This document shows positions 1-6,945 of a stretch of DNA of 10,680 bases, piece by piece; positions within the stretch are counted from its first letter, which is position 1, and each line of letters opens with the position of its first letter. The translations under genes and the position numbers were made by a program. The stretch comes from ChocPot-Mid sp964511865 (GTDB lineage: Bacteria; Bacteroidota; Ignavibacteria; Kapaibacteriales; UBA2268): the NCBI GenBank assembly GCA_964511865.1, contig CAZEHW010000115.1, forward strand, positions 1 to 10,680. The letters are read 5' to 3'. The notes beneath the pieces were generated by a model. That model was not told where the DNA came from, did not search any database, and saw only the letters and a list, made by a program, of their open reading frames with translations.

Positions 1-626
1 ATTTCATTCAGACGGTCAGCAAAAGTCTGTGTAAAACCTGATGGTAAATCTGTTATAATTATCATCCCGGGTATTTCAACAGGCAACTGTGTTAAGAATG
101 TCTTTAGTAATGGTATACTTCCCGTAGAAGAACCAATCACTATTATTTTATTTCCTAAAAGTTGTCCATCTGAATCCAAATTCTCAATTTTAATCTTAGG
201 ACTAAAAAGTTTATCTACTTTAAAATTCTCAATTATTGCTTTTTGAACAGTCCTTAATTTACTTATTAGCTCACTGAGCATTAGCTCAATTCCTTTTTGA
301 ATATCTGTTGGAGGTTTAACCACAAAATCAAGAACACCTAATTCGAGTGTTTGCAATACCAGATGCTTACCTTTTTGTGTTTGCGGTGCTATGGAAATAA
401 CAGCTATGTTTTCTTGCTGTATATATTTTCGTAAATATTCGAGTCCATCAAGACCTAACATCTCTATATCAATAACTAAAGCATGCGGCTTATTTGTCTG
501 CAATATTGCCTTGAGAGAAGATAAATCAGAAATTGACCCGATTATTTCAAAATCAGGTTTCTGAGATAGTTTGTTATTAATAATCTCCCTTAATTCATAA
601 TTTTCTTCTATTATTATTATCTTCAT
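1..626 (-). CDS. CheB-like response regulator/methylesterase, degenerate, 3' end cut off by window
   Basis: The 208 visible residues follow CheB: receiver domain about 1-120, linker to 158, then the start of the methylesterase domain. Recognisable pieces are DIEM..DGLEYL around the phospho-acceptor Asp53, ALELG-type helix and DFVVKP (Lys104), then IGSSTG with Ser167 at the nucleophile position and LPSGFTQTFADRLN, very close to enterobacterial CheB. CheB normally removes methyl groups from chemoreceptors. Several key residues differ: the acidic pair is Glu7-Glu8 rather than Asp-Asp, the conserved Ser/Thr after strand 4 is Ala80, the second Gly of STGG is Ser170, and the catalytic His of the QHMP motif is Asp193 (TDLP). 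The third triad residue lies outside the window. No chemotaxis genes are adjacent in the window. ATG at 624-626 lacks a clear ribosome binding site. Family assignment is firm; methylesterase activity is doubtful. Confidence 0.85.
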   Translation of the reverse strand, partial: MKIIIIEENYELREIINNKLSQKPDFEIIGSISDLSSLKAILQTNKPHALVIDIEMLGLDGLEYLRKYIQQENIAVISIAPQTQKGKHLVLQTLELGVLDFVVKPPTDIQKGIELMLSELISKLRTVQKAIIENFKVDKLFSPKIKIENLDSDGQLLGNKIIVIGSSTGSIPLLKTFLTQLPVEIPGMIIITDLPSGFTQTFADRLNE

Positions 627-663
627 ACTAACCAAAACATTCAAAAATCAAATAAACAAGTTA

Positions 664-671
664 CAAAAATA
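664..671 (-). promoter_or_regulatory. Possible -7 element (TATTTTTG) for the cheB-like gene
   Basis: Read on the minus strand this is TATTTTTG, a full match to the Bacteroidota -7 consensus TAnnTTTG, placed so that transcription would begin about 30 bases before the ATG at 626. I see no good TTG at the expected -33 position, so this is a weak call in AT-rich DNA. Confidence 0.3.
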
Positions 672-702
672 GTAATAATTAATTATAAAAGTGCAGTCAG
701 AA

Positions 703-725
703 ACTAAATAACGATATTATTTAGT
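703..725 (-). terminator. Hairpin just after lptB, possible terminator
   Basis: ACTAAATAA and TTATTTAGT form a perfect 9-bp stem around a 5-base loop, starting six bases past the lptB stop on the minus strand. No U-tract follows, and the stem is almost all A-T, so termination would be weak. It could equally be an operator or chance structure between lptB and the cheB-like gene. Confidence 0.3.
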
Positions 726-731
726 ATTTCA

Positions 732-1508
732 TTATGAATTGGTATTGTATCTTTCGAGTTTGAAGGATTCTCCTAAATAGCGTTTGCGAACTTCCTCATT
801 TGAAGCAATATCACCGGCAGTACCTGATGTATAAATTTTTCCGTCAATCAATATATAGGCTCTGTCTGTAATTGATAAAGTCTCATGAACATTATGGTCT
901 GTAATTAATACTCCTATTCCCTGTTCCTTAAGCTTAATCACCATGTTCATAATATCTTCGACTGCAATGGGGTCAATACCGGCAAAAGGTTCATCCAACA
1001 ATATAAATTTTGGGTCAGAAGCTAATGCCCTTGCTATCTCACATCTCCTTCGTTCGCCGCCAGAGAGCATATAACCTTTGCTTTTTCTAATATGTTGAAT
1101 ACCAAAGCTTTCCAAAAGTTCTTCAAGTCTTTGCTTTCGTTCTTTACGCTGCATTGACTGTAATTGTAAAATTGATTTAATATTATTTTCTACAGTCAAT
1201 TTTCTAAAAATTGATGCCTCCTGAGGAAGATAGCTTATACCAAGATGAGAACGCTTGTACATCGCCTTGCCTGTAATATCTTTCTCGTCCAGTTCGACTT
1301 TGCCGGAGTTTGGATTTATCATCCCTACAATCATATAAAATGTGGTGGTTTTTCCGGCTCCGTTAGGTCCGAGAAGACCTACAACTTCACCTTGTTTTAC
1401 ATTCAAAGAAACATCATTAACAACTGCTCTTTTTCCAAATTTCTTTATCAAATTATGAGCTGATAAATAGCTCTTATTTTCTAAGTTTTGCTCTCTGCTA
1501 TCGTCCAT
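732..1508 (-). CDS. lptB: LPS export ABC transporter ATP-binding protein LptB
   Basis: Cytoplasmic ATPase that, in the LptB2FG complex, powers extraction of lipopolysaccharide from the inner membrane for delivery along the Lpt bridge. The 258-residue protein has a complete ABC core: Walker A GPNGAGKTT (47-55), Q-loop Gln96 in YLPQEASIFR, signature LSGGE (148-152), Walker B FILLDEP (168-174) and H-loop His205 in TDHNV. The YLPQE.SIFRKLTV stretch, GERRR after the signature, PFAGIDPIAV and the TDHNVHETL sequence are hallmarks of LptB rather than of other ABC ATPases. It is about 17 residues longer than the E. coli protein, mostly a polar N-terminal extension. It starts 24 bases after the htrA stop, so the two genes may be cotranscribed. 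A GGA about ten bases before the ATG is a weak ribosome binding site. Confidence 0.95.
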   Translation of the reverse strand: MDDSREQNLENKSYLSAHNLIKKFGKRAVVNDVSLNVKQGEVVGLLGPNGAGKTTTFYMIVGMINPNSGKVELDEKDITGKAMYKRSHLGISYLPQEASIFRKLTVENNIKSILQLQSMQRKERKQRLEELLESFGIQHIRKSKGYMLSGGERRRCEIARALASDPKFILLDEPFAGIDPIAVEDIMNMVIKLKEQGIGVLITDHNVHETLSITDRAYILIDGKIYTSGTAGDIASNEEVRKRYLGESFKLERYNTNS

Positions 1509-1532
1509 TATATTTTTTCCATTGACTATAAA

Positions 1533-2724
1533 TTAAATAGGTTTTAACAACAGTTGTTTTGTTATTTTTTGACCACCTCTGTTCACTACTACTTTTAATG
1601 TTTGTCCTGCAATACCATCATAAATATTAATAAAATAATCATCAAGTTNNNNNNNNNNCTGGAGAACCATCAATTTCCAAAATGATATCACCGGGTTCAA
1701 AACCGGCTTCTTCAGCCGATGAACGCCTGTTGATGCTATAAATGACAACACCTTCTTTAATATTTGTTGAAAGGTACCGGGCAATTCTGTCATCAATTTC
1801 GCGAACTTCCATACCTACTGCAAAATTACGATTAATTGTCTTATTTTCAATTAATAAATCAATAACTTTTTTTACTCTGTTAATTGGAATTGCAAATCCG
1901 ATACCAATCGAACCGGCTCCTTTTTGGTCTTGAGCCGTAGAAAATATTACAGTATTCATCCCAATTACTTCTGCAAATGCATTGACCAAAGGTCCGCCGG
2001 AATTTCCCGAACTTATTGCCGCATCAGTTTGAATCATATCTTTATAAACTTTTTGGTCATAATACAAACTAACACCATAATTCGATATTACCCCAACAGT
2101 AACAGTGGGTTTTGCATTAATATCAAATAATCCAAAAGGATTTCCAAGAGAAATTACCCACTCACCCGTTATAATATCATCAGAGTTACCTAATTTAAGG
2201 TAAGGAAAATTCTCACCTTTAATTTTGAGTAAAGCCACATCACTTATTTTGTCCGAACCAATTATTTCAGCATCATACTTTTCGCCATTTGTCATTGTTA
2301 CTACAATTTTAGTAGCATTGCCGGCAACATGATGATTCGTTAAAATATAACCGTCATTCGATATTAAATAACCTGAACCCAAACCTTGTATTTCATACTT
2401 CCTGTATCTTGGTTCACTCCTGTAACCAAAAAACCTTTGAAAAAGGGGATTATCATAAATCGGGTCAACATATTCAACTTTTCGTACTTCAGTAACGTTA
2501 ATTCCAACGATTGCAGGACAACTTTTTGCAACAGCATTGGTAATAGCATTTCTTCTTGAATGATTGATTGCATCAACTACACTATCTGAGTATAATGATT
2601 GCTCGTTGTTGTAAAGACCTAAGTTACTGTCAAAATATATCTTGTCTTTAGATATAAGTTCATTAAGGTTAATGAATGCTACTGCTATGAGTATTATTAA
2701 AATACTTACTGCTCTTTTATTCAT
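1533..2724 (-). CDS. HtrA/Deg-family periplasmic serine protease with one PDZ domain (interrupted by N gap)
   Basis: Envelope quality-control protease. From the chosen start the order is an N-terminal hydrophobic segment (about 5-20) that looks like a membrane anchor or uncleaved signal, a trypsin-like domain (about 60-295) with the triad His132 (TNHHV), Asp162 (SDVALLKI) and Ser242 (GNSGGPL), and a PDZ domain (about 300 to the end) with PGDIILEIDG. One PDZ plus an N-terminal helix resembles DegS-type members more than two-PDZ DegP. I chose the ATG at 2722-2724 because GGAG (2734-2737) lies nine bases upstream; the two earlier in-frame ATGs at 2737-2742 lack such a site. The ten Ns at 1649-1658 shift the frame, but the C-terminus after the gap (LDDYFINIYDG onward) is a normal PDZ tail, so the gene is probably intact at about 396 residues. 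Confidence 0.92.
1649..1658. other. Assembly gap (10 N) inside the protease gene
   Basis: Ten undetermined bases fall in the PDZ domain between EIDGSP and LDDYF. The two flanking reading frames differ by one, so the real gap must be a multiple of three, for example 9 or 12 bases. The frameshift is therefore an artefact of a placeholder gap. Confidence 0.95.
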
Positions 2725-2742
2725 AAAAATATTCTCCATCAT

Positions 2743-2772
2743 AAATTGTCAATTTATTAAAATTGTCAATTT
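2743..2772. repeat. Two copies of AAATTGTCAATTT upstream of the protease gene
   Basis: The 13-base unit occurs at 2743-2755 and 2760-2772, 17 bases apart start to start. Each copy is itself a perfect inverted repeat (AAATTG / CAATTT around a central T), and on the minus strand each contains TTGACA. They lie 19-48 bases upstream of the chosen protease start, where a pair of repressor or activator sites could sit. A regulatory role is inference. Confidence 0.5.
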
Positions 2773-2971
2773 TTTTATCATATCTTCTCCTAAATAATAA
2801 ATCAAATTATCATTTGCAATATATTTTCAAAAATCATTTTTCTTAAATTAAACGAAAAAATCCAAGAATTAACTTAAAGCAAGATTAAAAACAAATTATC
2901 TTTAACTTTATTGTTTTTTCCCTGTAGTTTTAGAACAGTTTAAAAAACAGCTGTTATTATAAACAAGAAAA

Positions 2972-4337
2972 TCAATGTAGATCAACCCTGTTCAAGCCAT
3001 TCAATGCGGCAACCCTGTATGCTTCAGCCATTGTAGGATAATTGAAAGTTGTGTTAACGAAATAAAGCAAAGAATTTGCATCGTCTTTTTGTGACATTAT
3101 CGCCTGACCTATATGAATGATTTCTGCCGCTTCAGGTCCGAAACAATGAACGCCAAGAATTTCTAAAGTATCCCTGTGAAATAATATTTTTAAGACACCT
3201 GTCGTATTTCCCGTAATCTGTGAGCGTGCAAGATGTTTGAAAAATGAATGCCCGATTTCATAAGGTATTTTTTCATCCGTCAACTCTCTTTCTGTTTTTC
3301 CAACACAACTTATTTCCGGTATAGTATAAATTCCTGTAGGCATGTTAATAAGCAATTTATGGTCGCTGACACCATGAACAATGTGATATGCAACAAATCT
3401 ACCCTGATCATAGGATGCACTTGCAAGCCCGGGAGGTCCTACTACGTCCCCAACAGCATAAATATGTTTTAAATTTGTCTNNNNNNNNNNTTACTTTTAA
3501 CAAGTGCCTGTCATCTGCTTTAAGACCAATATTTTCAATACCCATATTTGTGGTGTTCCCTACACGACCTAAGGTATAAACGACAATATCGGATTTAATT
3601 ACCTTATTCGATTTTAAATGGAGCAAAACTCCTTCGTCAGTTGCCTCTACCCTGTCTAAAATTTCATTATGTCTTACTGTTACGCCGCATTCCCTAAGAT
3701 GATAGCTGAGAGCATCAATAATTTCATCATCAAGAAAACTCAGAAGTTTTTCACCGGTATTGATTAAATTCACCTTAATACTCATTCTTCTTAATATTGT
3801 TGCATATTCGCAACCAATCACTCCTGCACCGTAAATTGTGATAGTCTTCGGGTCTCCCTGATAATCGAGAATTGAATTATAATCCAAAATTCTGGGATTC
3901 GTGAAATCAATATTATCCGGATGGAAAGGTCTTGTTCCTGTTGCTATAACAAAACTATCTGCTTCATAATGTTCTTTTACACCCACCGAAGAAGTAACTT
4001 CAATTGTATTCTCATTGATAAATTTTGCCCACCCGAAAATGACCTCAACATCTTTACGAACATAAAAACTTGTCCTGAGTTTGACTTGTTCTGCAATTAT
4101 AAAATCAGCTTTCTTGACTAAGTCAGGATAACTTATAGTAGCCATTTCGGAATCGCTCATTCTTTGGCTCAAATGCCTGAGAGCTTTGCTTGGTATAGTA
4201 CCCTTGTGAGTGCAGGCACCTCCGACTTCAGGAAAATCCTCTACAACGGCAACTGATTTACCTTCTTTTGCCAAACGCATCGAGCATCCTTCACCTGCAG
4301 GACCTGAGCCAATTATTATAACATCGTATTTTTTCAT
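2972..4337 (-). CDS. sthA: Soluble pyridine nucleotide transhydrogenase SthA (interrupted by N gap)
   Basis: Cytoplasmic FAD flavoprotein that moves reducing equivalents between NADPH and NAD. N-terminal FAD site GSGPAG (10-15), the SthA-specific motif GACTHKGTIPSKALR (Cys42, with Thr47 replacing the second cysteine of the dihydrolipoamide dehydrogenase disulfide), second nucleotide site GAGVIG (170-175), INT.EKLLSFLD after strand 2, second FAD motif YAVGDVVGPPGLAS, and a C-terminal dimerisation domain ending NYPTMAEAYRVAALNGLNR, practically the E. coli sequence. The missing redox cysteine and missing C-terminal His-Glu pair rule out lipoamide dehydrogenase. Ten Ns at 3481-3490 split the frame between HLLKV and TNLKHIYAVGD; with a 12-base gap the protein would be 455 residues, close to the 466 of E. 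coli. The start ATG at 4335-4337 fits the family N-terminus. Confidence 0.95.
3481..3490. other. Assembly gap (10 N) inside sthA
   Basis: Ten undetermined bases between LKV and TNLKHIY. Flanking frames rejoin only if the gap is a multiple of three. The family sequence here (V-N-x-x-Y-Q-T) predicts exactly 12 missing bases: A before the gap would start the Asn codon and AG after it would finish Gln. Confidence 0.95.
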
Positions 4338-4378
4338 AGTAAAATAATTGACGAATTAAGATTATTTGTAATTTAAAT

Positions 4379-4394
4379 ATTTGAATATTCAAAT
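4379..4394. promoter_or_regulatory. 16-bp perfect palindrome upstream of sthA, possible operator
   Basis: ATTTGAATATTCAAAT is a perfect dyad in the 75-base gap between the DUF486 gene and sthA, about 40 bases before the sthA start. It could be an operator, but a palindrome of this length is not rare by chance in DNA this rich in A and T. Confidence 0.2.
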
Positions 4395-4412
4395 TGAATT
4401 TTGAAGCAACAA

Positions 4413-4781
4413 CTATTTCTTAAAAATAAAATACACAGCCAAAATCAAAAACACAAATCCGATTATATGATTCATTCTTATTGCTTCGTTTTTGAAAAAT
4501 ATTAAAGTGAATCCTGTGAAAACCGTTAGGGTTATAACTTCCTGCAAAACTTTTAACTCAACCAAGCTAAATGAACCGCCGTTACCGTTGAAACCAATCC
4601 TGTTTGCAGGAACCTGGAAACAGTACTCAAAAAAAGCAATTCCCCAGCTAATCATGATTATCCAGAAAAGATTCAGGTTGCTGAACCAGTCGTAATCCTT
4701 GAACTTCAAATGCCCGTACCAGGCAAATGTCATAAATGTATTTGACAAAATTAGCAATATTATCGTATAGATCCAATTCAT
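4413..4781 (-). CDS. DUF486 (DMT-like) small four-helix membrane protein
   Basis: A 122-residue inner-membrane protein of the DUF486 family, related to the drug/metabolite transporter fold; the family's substrate is not known to me. Diagnostic stretches are SNTFMTFAWYGHLK (13-26), SWGIAFFEYCFQVPANRIG (45-63) and LQEVITLTVF (79-88). Hydrophobic helices lie at roughly 4-21, 38-54, 82-96 and 105-120. A longer reading begins five codons upstream at a TTG, but the ATG at 4779-4781 gives the usual family N-terminus directly before the first helix. No clear ribosome binding site is present. It is followed by sthA after 75 bases; no functional link between them is evident. Confidence 0.88.
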   Translation of the reverse strand: MNWIYTIILLILSNTFMTFAWYGHLKFKDYDWFSNLNLFWIIMISWGIAFFEYCFQVPANRIGFNGNGGSFSLVELKVLQEVITLTVFTGFTLIFFKNEAIRMNHIIGFVFLILAVYFIFKK

Positions 4782-5240
4782 AAAAATCTCAATCAAATAA
4801 AAATAAATTTTGAGACGATATGAAGTAAAAAAATTGTTAAAATTGGAAATTGAATTACCTTAATAATTTAGTCTTGCCTAATTTATTTTCATAATTAAAA
4901 TAAATCCCTTTCACCTTTGTTTTTTTTTTATTTTTGTAAAAAATTTTTTATTAACTAAAAATAGGAATACGAAATTTTCTGAATAAAATTATAAATTATT
5001 ATATTTAAAGAACTTATATCTTAAATACTAAATAATATATTTAGCAATAAAAACTGATTTTTAAGAGATGCTATATAATTATTATGATTTAATAGAAATT
5101 ATTTTCATTTTTTTTGAGACGTTTTGGCTGTTTATGTGTCATTATAGTTATAGAAATGTGTAATTCATGAAAAGTTCTTTTAAATACTATATAATTTTAG
5201 CGAAAGTGCTGTCTTTCTGTCAACAGAGGATGAAGAAAAA
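4782..5240. other. AT-rich intergenic stretch between divergent genes
   Basis: About 460 bases with no convincing gene, very rich in A and T, with long T-runs near 4920-4931. TATTTTTG at 4929-4936 matches the Bacteroidota -7 consensus on the plus strand but has no -33 TTG at the right distance and is some 300 bases from the next gene. TATAAT occurs at 5190-5195 without a fitting -35. GAGGA at 5226-5230 is the ribosome binding site of the next gene. No RNA gene or clear terminator seen. Confidence 0.6.
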
Positions 5241-6314
5241 ATGGGATTAATACGTTTAATATCGGTAAAAATAAAACTGATTTTATTATGTTTATCGCTC
5301 CTGGCTCTTGCGGGCTGTCCAAATTGCGATTTACCTAATGATAATGATATTCCAGATAGCGATATTATTTTTACAGGAAAGTCTTTGAACGCTGTAAATC
5401 CGGGAATCTTCACAGTCAAGCTTAACGGAGAAAATCTGATGGAAATAATTGAATTTGGTATTGTCTATTCGCCGGTTTCAGATAACAATGAGATTGTTTT
5501 TTGGAGTAAGCGTGAGAGCAATAACGATAATCTGCAGAGATTCAATTTTGTTAGTAATTCTTTTTTAGGATTGATTGACGAAGGAACATTTCCAAAAATC
5601 AACTATCCGGTTATATCTAAGGACGGAAAACATATAGCTTTTTTTGCGGGATATAACAATGTAGTCATAGGTACAGGAGGACCCACATGGGTCATAAAAG
5701 ATTATCCGATTTGTCCGAATACGATACCGGTTTTTTCACCGAATGGAAATTATCTGGCTTTCCTCGAAGGAGACAGTTTGGAAGCAGCGCTAAAAATAAA
5801 CGTTGTTAGCTCTAACAATCCGGGTACTTTAATTAACAGCAAAGAATTGGTTTTCGGTATTATTGGTCAAAGAGGTGAAGCAACATTGGATTGGTCTCAT
5901 CAGGAGGTGATAGTGTATAGCTATACCGTTCATGAAAAATTAGACCACGTGGGAGTTTGGAATTTGGATAACGATATGCAATCCTATACGATAAACGTAG
6001 CTAATGAGGGAGCGTTCAATCCAATTGTATCACCTGACAAATCCAAGATTGTTGTTACAGACAAACGGGGAAATTTATGGAAACGAGATTTCACCAGTGA
6101 TACTTTGACTACATCATGGGAGCAATTAACAAGTGTCGGTGAAAACGAGTATATACTATACCCGGTCTGGTCAAAAGATGGAAAGAGCATTTTATATACG
6201 AAACGTTTTAAGAACAATTCAGACATATATTCCGGTAATTTGGAAGTACTGGATATTAGTTCGGAAAAGACAAGAGTAATTTGCAACAATGTTTATAAAG
6301 GTTTTTGGAAGTAA
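5241..6314 (+). CDS. Lipoprotein with TolB-like (PD40) beta-propeller
   Basis: The 357-residue protein begins with a basic stretch, a hydrophobic segment and the lipobox LAGC with the lipidated Cys26, so it is an exported lipoprotein. The mature part carries repeats of the PD40/WD40-like type seen in the C-terminal domain of TolB: YSPVSDNNEIVFW (76-88), NYPVISKDGKHIAFF (121-135), IPVFSPNGNYLAFL (162-175), a weak copy at about 214-228, NPIVSPDKSKIVV (about 260-272) and YPVWSKDGKSILYT (307-320). Six copies suggest a six-bladed propeller, a protein- or ligand-binding scaffold. It is not TolB itself: there is no TolB N-terminal domain and no tol/pal neighbours. GAGGA ten bases before the ATG supports the start. 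It ends 53 bases before the sigma factor gene, so it may share its regulation or transcript; role otherwise unknown. Confidence 0.85.
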   Translation: MGLIRLISVKIKLILLCLSLLALAGCPNCDLPNDNDIPDSDIIFTGKSLNAVNPGIFTVKLNGENLMEIIEFGIVYSPVSDNNEIVFWSKRESNNDNLQRFNFVSNSFLGLIDEGTFPKINYPVISKDGKHIAFFAGYNNVVIGTGGPTWVIKDYPICPNTIPVFSPNGNYLAFLEGDSLEAALKINVVSSNNPGTLINSKELVFGIIGQRGEATLDWSHQEVIVYSYTVHEKLDHVGVWNLDNDMQSYTINVANEGAFNPIVSPDKSKIVVTDKRGNLWKRDFTSDTLTTSWEQLTSVGENEYILYPVWSKDGKSILYTKRFKNNSDIYSGNLEVLDISSEKTRVICNNVYKGFWK

Positions 6315-6367
6315 ATTTTAAGCGTCTTTTTATGAAACAATTTTAAGTGTGATGCGTTTTAATTTTT

Positions 6368-6928
6368 ATGAGCAATAAGAACAGCAAATATAACGATACC
6401 CAGCTATACGAAATGCTGAGTGGAAAGAGAAGTGAAGCTGAAGAGGCATTCGCCGAGCTTTATGCTAGACACTCTCAAAGAGTATTTGCTTATTGCCTGA
6501 GAGTAACCGGCCATACTGAAGACGCACAAGATATTTTTCAGGAAACATTTTTAAAGTTCTTTGATTCGGCTAAAGAGCATGATTCGATTGATAATATACC
6601 CGGGTATCTGTTAACTATTGCCCGAAATATTTGCATCAATCATAAAAGAGACAGAAAGCCAAACTTTACTTTTGAGGACTTTCATACATGGACAAACGAA
6701 TCAGATTATGAAAGAAATGAATTGTTACAGCTTTTAGCTACAGCATTGGAACTGCTCGAAAGAGAATACAGAGAAGCTTTCGTGCTAAGATTATATCAGG
6801 GACTTTCCTACCCGGAAATAGCAAAGATAACAGGTGAAACTGTTTCTGCGATTAAAAACAGGGTTTGGAGAGCAAAAGAGAAATTAAAAGAAATATTAGT
6901 ACCATATTTAGAAGATTTGTCAAAATAA
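6368..6928 (+). CDS. ECF-type RNA polymerase sigma factor
   Basis: A 186-residue extracytoplasmic-function sigma factor with only regions 2 and 4. Region 2 spans about 27-97, with the core-binding segment EDAQDIFQETFLKFF (51-65) and IPGYLLTIARNICINHKR (77-94), which recognises the -10 element. Region 4 spans about 122-175, with the helix-turn-helix LSYPEIAKITGETVSAIKNRVWRAKEKLK that binds the -35 element. It would direct RNA polymerase to a small envelope-related regulon. The next gene, 17 bases downstream, encodes its probable membrane-bound anti-sigma factor, the usual arrangement. No Shine-Dalgarno sequence precedes the ATG at 6368. I could not find a convincing ECF-type promoter (AAC / CGTC) at a valid spacing in the 53 bases upstream, so autoregulation is unproven. 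Confidence 0.95.
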   Translation: MSNKNSKYNDTQLYEMLSGKRSEAEEAFAELYARHSQRVFAYCLRVTGHTEDAQDIFQETFLKFFDSAKEHDSIDNIPGYLLTIARNICINHKRDRKPNFTFEDFHTWTNESDYERNELLQLLATALELLEREYREAFVLRLYQGLSYPEIAKITGETVSAIKNRVWRAKEKLKEILVPYLEDLSK

Positions 6929-6945
6929 AATATAAGAGTGGAGAT

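Noticed and set aside
2930..2965. AACAG / CTGTT hairpin after sthA as a terminator
   Set aside because: Only a 5-bp stem with a 12-base loop and several competing pairings; not convincing.
1533..4337. htrA and sthA as pseudogenes because of frame breaks
   Set aside because: Both breaks coincide exactly with N runs and the sequence is otherwise intact with all key residues.
5068..5163. 31-codon ORF (ATG to TAA) in the AT-rich intergenic stretch, hydrophobic and aromatic-rich
   Set aside because: No properly spaced ribosome binding site and composition expected from translating AT-rich noncoding DNA.
6307..6326. GGAA ... CGTC pair upstream of the sigma factor gene as an autoregulated ECF promoter
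   Set aside because: Only 12 bases separate the two elements, too few for an ECF promoter, and the first overlaps the previous gene's last codons.
6865..6945. In-frame extension of the anti-sigma gene overlapping the end of the sigma factor gene
   Set aside because: It would encode a shadow of the sigma C-terminus in another frame; the ATG at 6946 has a ribosome binding site and begins the recognisable head domain.
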